This document shows, one piece after another, positions 13,071-24,135 of a DNA stretch of 64,000 nt. The notes beneath the pieces were generated by a model that made no database searches, had not been told where the DNA came from, and saw only the letters and a list, made by a program, of their open reading frames with translations. Each line of letters begins with the position of its first letter. The first letter of the stretch is position 1. The DNA comes from Rostratula benghalensis (lineage: Eukaryota; Chordata; Aves; Charadriiformes; Rostratulidae). Location: the NCBI GenBank assembly GCA_013399305.1, contig VXAI01000082.1, positions 1,795,120 to 1,859,119 on the forward strand. The letters are read 5' to 3'. A program made the translations under genes and the position numbers.

Positions 13071-16000
13071 TTTGGAAACATAACTAACAGTGCGCTGGGC
13101 ATGCTCAGTGCCTGGATTTTCCTCCTTGGGTGATCTTGGTGGAAAGGTTTAGTTATTCACCCAGACCAAACCAGAGATCAGAATGTTAGAAGACCAGCAC
13201 TGCCACTAGCTAGATGATGTGGGGATATGGCAGGGTTGGAAAAATTGACTGTTCAGCAACTATTAAAAATAATGGAAAAGCAGTGATTTGAATTCAGTTA
13301 TCCAGCACCTTCACTTCCAGATTAAACTAACTCTCCACAAAGCAAGACTTAAAGGCTTTCATTGACTCTCCCTCTCATCAACTTCCTGTTCCTAAGAAGC
13401 TCCAATACCTGACATAGCATTCACTATCAGCATTCAAATTCAGCCATTAAGATTTTCATCTCACTGTGTAACGGCAAAGTCAGAGATTAAGTGGACAGAC
13501 TGTTGAAAAGAAACATCACTGTGATTTTGGTTTCTGTTCAGAGATACCTGAGAATCACTGGCATAAGAAGTTCTTCGTTTCCAAGCCTCTGTCAAGAATT
13601 TCTGTCTATGGCTTTCTCAATCAAGAGCATTAATAAACCACCAGCCTTCTCAGACACTTCTAATACTGCATTTCATCTTCCTGTATATTGGCATGTTTTT
13701 AAAGTTTCTGCTCATTACAAAAAGACAACATACTTCTATTGCTTGCTCATACAATTGGGAGCTGGATCATTAGAGTGCAACGGGAGAGAGGGAAAAATAC
13801 ATTATTCCTTGCTACAAAACTAGTGACGTACAGAAGGTATAAAAAGTGACCCAAGTACATAATTTCTATATACCCTACTGATTACTATTTATTTAGGTGT
13901 GATAGGACCTTCACTTGAAATTACTGAAGTTACACCAAAACCAGCCTACCTCTAAATGAAAGCTCCCAGGACTGGGGTCATAATGGATGGTCTTTGTATG
14001 CCTTTCAGGCATTTTTATGCAGCTTGGAAATAATTTTAGATTCGTTTTAAACTGTAGATAAAAACACTCTTTTGGGTTTGTCATTAATATATCTGCTGTA
14101 ACATTTTTTAGAAGATTTTTTGACAAATAATACAAAAAAGATTTTTTGCATCTTTGTCTTTTGTTAGTCAAGAAAACTTATGTATTATCAACTACTCAAG
14201 CAGTAAACTGTCCATAAGATAGGTAGCATCTACTGTAACATATATATACACACACATATATATCTGTAACAAGGAAAGTCTGAAGAAAAATCATAAAAAC
14301 ACTATAGTTTTTTGTATCATATTCAATATCTGTATGTTTTATTTCTATTAAATTACTGCACAGCAGGGGATTTTTCAAGACGAGACAAAGATTTTTATGC
14401 AATGTCATTCAAAGCACGAAGTTTACTCATGAAGCAAGTTATTACTTTAGCATTACTGAAATAAAAGGAGGAGCTAGTCAGATATTTTGGTTAGAAATGT
14501 AACACATTCTTTTTAAAGAAAATAAACATGTAATGCCATAGCTTAGAATAAATAGTGCCAAATGTCACCATCAACAACATACGAAAAATAGAACAGTGTT
14601 TTATAAAAAAGAAAATATTTTATAAGCGTGCTGTAACAGATAGATCATTTTCACGTTATCAGGTGCTTTATTTGGGGGATAGGTAATTCAATCCCTACTT
14701 ATATAATCAGTTCTATTAATATGGGCTTCTTAATAATTAAGTTTGGTACCAGAGTCATCTGTACCATGTATTTTGCAAATTTTATAATAGGAACAACTAC
14801 TTCTTCTCCTCAGGACAAGATTTGATCATAAATGCTAAAAAAAATAACAATAAAAAGAACTAAATGCTTAAGTATGCACATTTGCTAACTATTAACATGT
14901 GATTTCTTTACTTAATGTATCCTACCAGACAGGATGGTTTAAAAAAAATAATAATTTGTTATTGGTTTCTTTCAGGAAAAGTTCAATACTTGATGCATGA
15001 TACTAGGTGCAAATAGCTTGATTGTGTTGGGTTGGGTATTTTTTTCAGTGATTTTTAAATGTTCTAGTACTTTTCAGAAAAAAAATATAAATAAAATGGT
15101 TTGACTACTGTGCATATTAAGAGCTAACCCTGGCAGTCAAGTACATATTGTGCTGCTTTTTCCAACACAAACCATTTCATTCTATGGCATATGAACTATT
15201 GTTCTAGAATATAACCATCATTTTTAAAATTAAATAATCAGATAAATGAAAACAAATCTAGGGGTTGCTAGACACAAATCAAGGTTTCTCAAAGACTTCC
15301 TCCCTAAAAATTGTTCCACTGAAGTCCTACAAGATTAAGTACACACAAAAGCTAGAAGGAAAACTAAGGATTCATCCTACAAAATCCAGGAACAAATTTA
15401 TTTTAAAAAACATATTAAGATAAGCTGATGATCTGGCACATATTGTTTAAAAAGTCACATATTTTGCCAAATAATTTCCCTAACATTTGTAGTTTCAAAA
15501 AATACAAAACCAGACAACCCCCTGATCTACCTTGAACATTTCATCCACAGACTCCACAGCTCTTTGAGCAGTGAATCAAACCAAAAAAATAAAGCTGCAC
15601 AGAGGAAAGAAAAACAACAACAAAAAAAATCTGCATGTGCAGGGAACTGACTGCATCTACAACCTACGTGTGTATGTGTATGTACATAGCGCTGCTCTTA
15701 TGTTAACTGACCATAACAGCTTTGTAACAGTATCACTGGTAATAATTATGTTTTGACAGTTCTGAATAAAACATTCAGCCTTGAAATTCAAGAAATTTCA
15801 GTCCATTCTCACCACATTTAAAAACTAGACATCTTCCTTCCTTAACAATAAAAATATTATTTAAGCATACCTGAAAAGTTACTACAGTCTAACAAAAATA
15901 TTCTGAATTTCCTTTTCAACTAATAAAGTATTTGTAAGACATTTTGCATATATATTTATTTCCCAAATGAAGTGGCACCTTTTTCTTAAATATAAAAGCC

Positions 16001-16779
16001 AAAATTTGCTTTTGCTAAATATAAAACTAATTCTCAGAATACAGCATACAAAACCAGATATCAATGAAGAATACATTTTGTATTATACTACATTATTATA
16101 TCTCTTCCAAAAGGTTTCTGTATTTTAAAAAAATTAAATTTAAATATACTGCAAGGTTATTCAAATTATTTTAAACACAAAAATCTACAAACAGTGCCAT
16201 ATACATAAACAGTTGGGAAGTTGTAACTTAAAGATCAGATCTTTTAATCAGACTCTCATAAATACTAGCCTCAAAAGAACCCTATTTGGTACAAGAAGCA
16301 TCTGCATGGTTTTAATTCTTAACTATGCAGACTCCTATTGCCCCAGGGCAGTGCTGCACAAGTCTATTGAAAATGATCAGATTGCGGAATCAACACCTTA
16401 AATTTTCCCAGAAAACCTCCAACAAATGTTTTATGTGCATTATGACAGAATAACAAAAGAAAAAAGGATGTTACAAAAATTTCAGCATGATATTCTTTCT
16501 GAAACTGTTTTCCCATCACACATTTGGCAAGCAGAGAACTAATCCTATTGCCTGTCTACTCTTACACTGAGCTGCAAACTACAACTGAATATGTAAAATA
16601 CAATAACCTTCTATAATATTGATGTCCCTCTTAGAACAAAGATTAAAATAAAGTTAACTGTGCTGATTCATACTTTCCATAAATTACTAAAAAGGTGAGA
16701 GATTCAGACATTTTGCTTCTGGATAATAAGCCTAATATCTGTATCATGTGCAAAAGTGCAACTGTGTTTTAGAACTGAG
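13071..16779. other. DNA downstream of NEK7, possibly extended 3' UTR
   Basis: Very AT-rich and free of recognisable transposons from 13071 on. Several minus-strand AATAAA signals are scattered through it. Part of it may be transcribed as the long NEK7 3' UTR. Confidence 0.4.
14239..14263. repeat. TA/CA microsatellite
   Basis: A compound (AT)n(AC)n(AT)n tract, probably within or just beyond the NEK7 3' UTR. Confidence 0.85.
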
Positions 16780-17087
16780 GCCCAAACAAACACAATTTTT
16801 TTATTGAAAAAAATGTACTTGAACCCACTTAACATGGAAAACAGTGGTTCTTGGTGTCTTTTAAAGTTATGCTTTACATATTTAAACCTGTTGTAAAACT
16901 GCAAGTTAATAAAAAATACAAAACCCCCAGAAATAAACTGAAACAAAAAGGCTTGTATATAAATTGGTTTACCATTCAAAGCACAACAGTAAGCGTCAAA
17001 AAACAATAACACGAAAACAAAGAGGTGGGATGATTTTCTTAAAATACTTGGTTATTTCTGTTTTTCTCTTCGTGATCTGACGTCTGC
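16780..17087 (-). other. NEK7: Start of NEK7 3' untranslated region (end uncertain)
   Basis: This DNA directly follows the stop codon on the minus strand. The first AATAAA-type polyadenylation signal on that strand is the TTTATT at 16800-16805, which would place cleavage near 16780. Further TTTATT copies lie at 15955-15960, 15397-15402, 14338-14343 and elsewhere. Mammalian NEK7 transcripts have 3' UTRs of several kilobases, so the true end may be nearer 14 kb. The AT-rich, repeat-poor nature of 14-16.8 kb is compatible with that. The choice cannot be made without transcript data. Confidence 0.4.
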
Positions 17088-17198
17088 TTAGCTGCTTGCA
17101 GTGTGTGCGTGCATACGTTTCGCTACATCATAGACATAGGTTATGTCTGGTCGCTTCTCTGGATCCGGGTTGATGCACATATTAACTAATTGTCGCAG
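17088..17198 (-). CDS. NEK7: NEK7 last coding exon (C-terminus and stop)
   Basis: This is the final coding exon of the NIMA-related kinase NEK7. It encodes 36 residues plus TAA (stop at 17088-17090), matching human residues 267-302: the end of the kinase C-lobe and the short tail. It reads [18 protein letters not shown] and onward through [15 protein letters not shown]. The PEKRP stretch holds the conserved Arg of kinase subdomain XI that locks the C-lobe. The acceptor is a canonical AG on the minus strand (CT at 17199-17200 on plus), and the exon starts in phase 0 after the previous exon's GAA codon. The tail separates NEK7 from NEK6: it has VAKRMHA rather than the NEK6-like tail with VAKQMH and a Trp. 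Compared with human NEK7 from memory, Ile replaces Val after RPD and His replaces Cys at about residue 298. Both look conservative or tolerated. Confidence 0.97.
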   Translation of the reverse strand: MRQLVNMCINPDPEKRPDITYVYDVAKRMHAHTASS

Positions 17199-20100
17199 CT
17201 AGGAAAGGAAAATAACATGTAAGAAAGCCAGCGATTCTGTCAATTAGTATTAGTGCATTATCAAATTCAAATTAGTGGCAAGAATTAGCCAAAATAGCAG
17301 TTCTGCATAAACACACACACTCTACCCTCTGTCTCTTGACACACACTGCACACAGTTTTATGCAAGCATATATGCAACATACTCCCGTGATTTACACTTT
17401 TGCATTGTTGTCCAGGAAAATGGATGAACAGATTTAAATTCTAATCCTTTTAACATATGATTTCAGACATGCATTTAGTCCCATTATCTATCATTTAAGT
17501 GAACATTCCTGTGCTATTGGAGGGCTACCCCTGCCAACCACAGGAAGCTGAAACTCAGAGCAAGAAGGTAAATTGGGGCTGCTTGTTCATTCTCTCCCCA
17601 TACAGGATTTAGCCAGCAATAAGTGGCATTGCTGTGTGACAGGTTCCAACAAACAAAAGGCAGTGACTCTCCTTATAGAACAGTTAATCTGCAGAAGCTC
17701 CTCCAGCTAGTGGGTACCAATACACACGCACTCAGGGAACAACTAACAAACCCACTGAGGGCTATTTAATATAAAGACTCTGCTTTTGACTGAGGAAATC
17801 TCTGAACTTAAAGCTGGAAGCTGGGAAAGTATTTTGGGGAAGTATCACGTTAGGCTGGCCCTGTTAACTCTACTTGCCCAATGCTGGGGACATGATTCTG
17901 GAATCAGTAACCTTTGGTCAGTGTCGCGGTATCTGTTCTTAGGATTAGATCACTGATTTTTTTTTCTATATAGAAAGAAGGACATAATTTACAAACATGT
18001 TCATGGAAGCCTCTATCTAGGAATAAACAAATTGATGCGATTAGAAAATCCCACATTTTCATGAGCACCATAATTTATCGGGCCTTCTGTGGTGCACATA
18101 TTCAGCAGAAGCAATGCCAAAGAGCTTCTACACCACCTGGATACTTCTCATTGCCTCCACCAGCTGGCAGAACAGTTGCAGGTTTTTCTTCCTCCCTTGA
18201 TCTGCTTAAGAACTTATGACATAAGAAAATAATATAATGCCTGGATAAACTTCGGATGGGACATCTACTTTAACTTGTGTGCATCTCCTAAGCATTTTGC
18301 AAGGCGGAATACACTTGCTTCATGATTAAAATGTTTACCAAAGTCTACAAAAACAACTTAACCAACTCTGAAGTTCCTCCTTTATGCTTTTTAGTAGCTT
18401 TACCGAATCCTCATGGATCTCCTTTTAGCATGGGGGAGACACAACAAACAAAAAGAACCCTTTGCCATCCATCTTTCTATGGCAAAACATCAAATTTGGT
18501 TCAGTCTCCTTCCCAGTACTATTAGGTATGATAACTTAAAAAATCTGTAATTATTGCAACTAACACGGAGCAGCCTCATCACCATGATTATTCAAAAGTA
18601 ACATAGATTGCATATTCAAATCTGCCATCAGAGAGTTTCCTTCCTGTTTTTATAAAAAGACCAAGAAGGATTTTAAATTATAATTATAATCCTTTCACTT
18701 TTTAGAAGAGTAATTTAAATGCATGGGAATTGGAAGTCCAGAAGTTAAGTAAGAAATATTGCATACCACTATATAATACTTTGTCTGTTAGCCCATGCCG
18801 AGTACATCGTAAATTGTACACAATGTACAGGTTTTTAATATTTAACAATACAAAAGCTATGTCACAAGACATCCCCTTCTTTAGCAAGAAGAGCTTAATA
18901 TTTTAAAATATGTTCATTAATTCTGAAGATAGCGGTCAGATTGCTGGGTTGAAAAGGAACATTAAATCAAAATACTCTGTAACAGACTTGCTATTTGAAT
19001 CTTAAGTATTCTAAGTATATTTTGAGTAATGGAGTTATAAAAGACATCATATTGCTTCTGGCAGCCGATAAATAAAATACAATACCACTGACAGGAAAAC
19101 TATTAGCCTGTAATAATCCCCAGTCGTTTGGGGAATAGAATGCTGGAAATCATGAACTACTGTAAGAAATAATAATTGCCAACATGTAATACAAATATGC
19201 AAAGCAAAACAATCTCCTGTAGAAGAAGCAGGTGGGACACAGTATAAGCGGAGACATGCAGTTTGCTGTGCAACACCTCAGACAGCCTGCATGGAAAACG
19301 GGTACGACTGAAGAACATCCAAAAACCCCGAGCCTGAAATCAGACTCAAATAGGCCAACATTTTGTAAAGCAAACACAAGTGTAATTAATACAAGATCAT
19401 ATCTTGTGAAATAGAAGATCGTATCTTGTACATATACATTTATCTTTCTCTGTGAAAACTTCCACCTGTTCAAAAGAACTGTATACAGTAAATAAAGTCT
19501 TCATAAAAGACCTTGAAGGATTGAAACCTATAAATTTATCACCAGAGGGGAAACAGAATATTCCTTCTCCTCTTTTTACCAAGTGTGTATCAGTAACTTC
19601 ATTGTAGGTTACTTCAGCAGACTTAAACCTTCAAGAAATTTACCTGTGAAAAGCATAAGAAGCTTTACCTTGTTTACCTCCAGTAGGCTATTTCATGTCT
19701 TCTCAATCCTGGCCTGTGGATAACTCTGATTTTGTTTTCTAAGATGCACTTTGTCATCTAAAAACCAATGTCAAGCTGTTTGCTAAGTCATTAAACAGGA
19801 AGCCTTCCTTCAGAGGTACTTTGTTACTTGTTACAGTATATTAGGTTTCAAAGTGTTATTACAGGGCCAAGAAGATTCATTGCTTAGAAGGACATTGTAG
19901 CAAAATGACATTGTTACATATAAGGCTTTAGGTCCTATTAATCCATAAATACACTTGAAAAATGCATTCACCCACACGGTGTCTTGACTGGTAAATTTTT
20001 GCAGCTTCTTATTTTTCAATCTAACCACAATGTGCATGTAGCTACTATTAGGATGCAAGAATGGATCTACAAGAATACCTTCATAGTAAGGTAGAGGCAC

Positions 20101-21913
20101 TGAACCAGTTTACTCAGACTCCCCAACACAGTGCAAGAGGTGAGCTCAGTTAGTGAGAAACCTTCAGTATTACTGTCATAAAATAAACCACAGACTCATA
20201 GATGTCTTCTGGCTGCAAGTCTTAACATTTAAATGTGGCCACTGCAATTAGTGCAAAACTTCCCTCCCCAGTCCAGAGTCTCAGTTGTTCGGCAGGAAGG
20301 CTGAGGTGATCGTGCTTGGGACACAGCACAGTGACAGTACAGATTGTGAAATCCTTCAACTCTTTTTGAGCCTTGTTACTCAAGAGAGTGGATTAATTTT
20401 GCTATACAGCATGAAAAGAGTTACACAGGAAGACAGCCTTTCAGGACTGGAACTGGGTCCATGCTGGAATCTAATACTTGATTACAGCACTATTCCTTCA
20501 ACTCCTACAGGTATATCCATTTCAATAAACCTGAAATCCACCTGCCAACCCCTCTAGTACTTAGAAAATTTCCAATATAGCAGAAAAGCCTGACAGTACC
20601 ATGGGAAGAAGCACTGGGATTCTACAGTCAGGCTATCAATAAAAGATTACTCTATTTCTAATATCTGGCACAGACTGGCCAACAGGCAGAGCAGACTTAG
20701 GACTAGGTTGGAGGGACCTCCTGTTGCATCCCCAAGCTGTAAACTTCTTCAGCTGCTTATTGTTCTTAACCTCCTCTGCACATTTAGTACAATGGCTGTC
20801 ATTAGCCTGGAGCTTAGGCTGACATCGGAGCAGCAGGACACACTTTCTTTAACTTCAGCAGCTAGCAGGTTTGTCAGCTATGAAATAAATAATTATCACT
20901 CAAGTGAGGAGGAGGGGGGAAGATGACAGAATTACGACAGGCAAGTACTTTGCATCGTTAACCGATTGAAATTTTCATATAGAAAACTTTGGATGGGAAA
21001 GAAAACCCACAAACACTTCTTACTCTGAACAGGAGACATTCTTGAAGTCCTTTCTCAGTGCTGTTCTCAAGCCCTTCTGCTGGCAACCAACACCACCGTT
21101 CTAGACCTGCTGGCCCATTCGGCCTTCACATCTGGGTAGGAGGTTAGCTATGGGCTTTACAAGTAGCGCACCTCAAGCAAAGGGGACATTGAAAAACTTC
21201 ACCTATCATGGAAGCAACATGATACTAATTTTGGCTGACAGGATTTTAAGAGTACTGACTGGAGGCGGCAAGGGAGACCCAGCTTTGAATACCCTAAGGA
21301 GAACAGCTTTCAGGAAATGCTGAGTACTCAGCCCAAATACCAGAAGTTCTACAGGAATATTCAAGCATTGAGGTATTCAAAGTTGTTAAACATTTGAGAA
21401 TCTTGGCTTATGACTCTAGTGTGGAAGCAATAGTTTGTGAAAATGCATCTTAGACTATTTGGAATTCTAATCAAAGGTTTAAAAAAAATTATCCATCTGT
21501 CCATTTAACTTAAGGTCCACCTTTCTGTCACACTATTTCCTGATGACATAGTTGTGATACATTACTAAAAGATGTATCTTTTCTTATTGTTATAGAGAAT
21601 TCAAAATTTAGAAAAAATGTCACATTTTAAAACTCATTAAAACTTGCTTGCAAAATGTTTCTCTAAAAAGCACTTTTTTTTTTTAATTAAAAGTATTTCC
21701 AGTTCTATATTAGAGGATGCATAAATCAACACTCAATTAAGCTTTTCTTTCAGAAAATTCTTCGTTATAAAATGTGAACTGGGTTCTACTGTTTGGTGAT
21801 CCTTGATCTTTACTGCTCACTGAGCGTGCTTGCAACCTGATTAAAGGTTTGTTATCTAAATTTCCAGTACAGGTGAAACATTTAGGACAGTATCCTAAAA
21901 TGATAGATAAAAT

Positions 21914-21930
21914 GTTTGTTTGTTTGTTTG
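21914..21930. repeat. (TTTG)n microsatellite
   Basis: Four TTTG-type units followed by a T run, in a NEK7 intron. Confidence 0.85.
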
Positions 21931-22329
21931 TTTTTTTACAGTTAATTTTTTTTCATACAAGAAAAAAAGGTATATTTTTGTGCAATAACATATCTATTTT
22001 TCCATGTACCTTAGGAAAGACACAAGTCTTTGTATCAGAACATTAAAAAATGTTCCCATTACAGTCTCCATAGTTGATTACATCTTTTAAGTAACTATTT
22101 CCATACCTATCTTCATAACTATCACAGCTCCGATTCTGTCATATTTTAAAATAACTTCTGTTTATTTTGAAAATAACATTGAAAATAACATCTAAGGTGC
22201 AGAAGTACGTGTCTGCTTTGACATAAAGAAAATGTAGCACGTTGTGCTTTGCATCTTTTTTCAATACTAGAAACTATACAGATGTAAGTAAAAGGTGGAA
22301 TCTCTTTCCCCATCCAAACTCTAAGACCT

Positions 22330-22600
22330 TCTATCTGGGCCAGACTTTGATATTTGCCCCTTGGCTGGGAATCCGCATATCCAACTTCACACTTAGCTGC
22401 AGTGAAGTAGCCCTGCAGGCAGGCCAACTTCAACGAACCACTAGTGGTATCATCATTAAAATCCTGCTGAAGGTCACCATGGAAACCGCCTGCTGAGGCT
22501 TCGCTGCTGCACTCGGCATCTCCTAATCAGCTACCATGTGAAATGCAAATTCAGACAGTCTGAAAATTAGTCAAGAAGAATAGAGGATGAGGATGCAGAT
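22330..22600. promoter_or_regulatory. Candidate conserved element with X-box-like and octamer motifs
   Basis: A GC-richer patch in an AT-rich intron. It contains GTCACCATGGAAAC (22473-22486), close to the RFX X-box consensus GTNRCCNNRGYAAC with one mismatch. An exact POU octamer ATGCAAAT (22543-22550) lies 56 bases further on. Function is inferred only. Confidence 0.35.
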
Positions 22601-24021
22601 ATGTGAAATATTCATGCGCTTCATGGAAAAAGGAAGACAGCATGAATGACACAACAAAGAACGGCCCCTGACATTCTTGCTATCATTTTGCATTATTGTT
22701 CACACCCTACTGTATTTCCAGGCCTCCAGTTCTGAAGTTGGTTATATGAACTGCCATATTTATAGTCTACAATAAATAATAATTAAAAACGACCCAGGTA
22801 AAATGACTAATTGGAAAACCAACAAAGAGGTATAGCACAAATTACATCCTTTGTAATGTCACTGAATTATATTTTTAAGTCCAATTTTTTTCATAAAAAG
22901 GGAAAAATTGTCATTATAAATACAAAACAAAACAAAATACTGGGCAGTAATCTTTTATTAATACTCCAATCACTGTCTTTGAATGTAAAAAAAAAAAAGG
23001 AAGGTTCAGAATTACAACCCCTACTCTATAACTGAAACTGCACAACACTATGTTTATTAAAAGTATTTCAGTGCTCGTGTTTATTTGTGTTTTCAACATA
23101 ATCTTCAATTCATGTAGGTTGAATTCAATTAGAATTGGTTACTAATATGTGTTCTTTGGTTTACAGTTTCTATCAGTTTGCCCCATTCTTTTCAAAATGG
23201 GAAAGTATTTCAAATCTGGCACCTCAGAACACTAGAAGCGAACATTTTTATTTTTTTCATTCTGTTATTTGCACTAAGAAAAATATTTAATTTATCTGAT
23301 TTAGTTTCTTTTAATTTTAGAGCATAAAAAAAAGCAAGTATCCCCCTCTTAAATGCATCAATGACAGTAAAGAACTATAACCTATCAGCTTAAAACAAAC
23401 ACAGCTGTGATATGCAAGAGTATATTGGCCAAATTCAATTATATTATGTCGGCACGTATTTCTCTGAAATTTACTATTAGTGTTGTCAAGAACCACTCCT
23501 TCTTGCAAAGGAACTGCAGTTCAGTTGTATGGAATGGCACATTGCAGTTTTATAATGCAGACAAATGGGAATGAAACAATTCCTTTTTCCTAGCGAGATA
23601 TAATGTATCTATTCTAATGCAAGCCCCTAGAGAAACAAGGCTAGTGCACTCATTTACTGCGCAACATAAAGTTGTGTAGTTGTGCTTTTAGAAAAGTATA
23701 CTACAGATGTAAGATTCAATCACATTCTGGCATGTGGAACATATCATTGTGCATTCTGGGAAAGCATTTTGTCACACTGGTAAAGAAGCTCAATGAAATT
23801 AAGAAGCAAACAGTAGGAGGGTTCCATCATTAATCCCCCCCAAATTTTTAAAACGTATCAGAGACTTATTTTGACAGGAACATTTGAGCAAGTTCAACAA
23901 GCTAACATTTACAGACATAAGCTGCAACCAACATAAAATCACACAAGTTCATTTACCTCCCTGGAAGTGTGCCAGCTTACATAAACTGAGGATCTAGCCC
24001 ACGAACGGGAAAATTACTTAC

Positions 24022-24135
24022 TTCCTCTGAATAGTGATCTGAAGGGAGAGGTGGGTAGTCACACTGTTCTATCTTCTTGCACAGGGAGTACAAGTTCATT
24101 TTATCACCATAAAAAGGACTCTGCAGTGCAGCCAT
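24022..24135 (-). CDS. NEK7: NEK7 coding exon, residues 229-266 (kinase C-lobe)
   Basis: This exon encodes 38 residues of the kinase C-lobe, from [20 protein letters not shown] to [11 protein letters not shown]. It covers the helix after the DIWSLG segment and the loop to the helical end of the domain. The acceptor AG follows a pyrimidine-rich stretch on the minus strand, and the donor is the strong consensus GTAAGT. Both flanking introns are phase 0. The NLYSLCKK wording matches NEK7, whereas NEK6 has NLFSLCQK here, so this exon also supports the paralogue call. No frameshift or stop is present. The protein is a cytoplasmic, centrosome-associated kinase used in mitotic spindle assembly, and in mammals it also bridges NLRP3 subunits in the inflammasome. 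That role is family knowledge and is not shown by this sequence. Confidence 0.97.

Larger units (their letters stand above)
17199..24021 (-). other. NEK7: NEK7 last intron
   Basis: Intron between the exons for residues 229-266 and 267-302, phase 0, with GTAAGT donor and CCTAG acceptor. It is AT-rich, with no recognisable transposon. It contains a (TTTG)n run near 21914-21930 and an imperfectly repeated palindrome at 19391-19430. It also contains a GC-richer stretch at about 22330-22600 with an RFX-like X-box and a POU octamer (see findings). No other gene is seen. Confidence 0.85.

Noticed and set aside
1..16779. ATP6V1G3, the expected downstream neighbour of NEK7
   Set aside because: I looked for its small coiled V-ATPase G-subunit exons by eye on the plus strand and saw none. 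It probably lies beyond the left edge.
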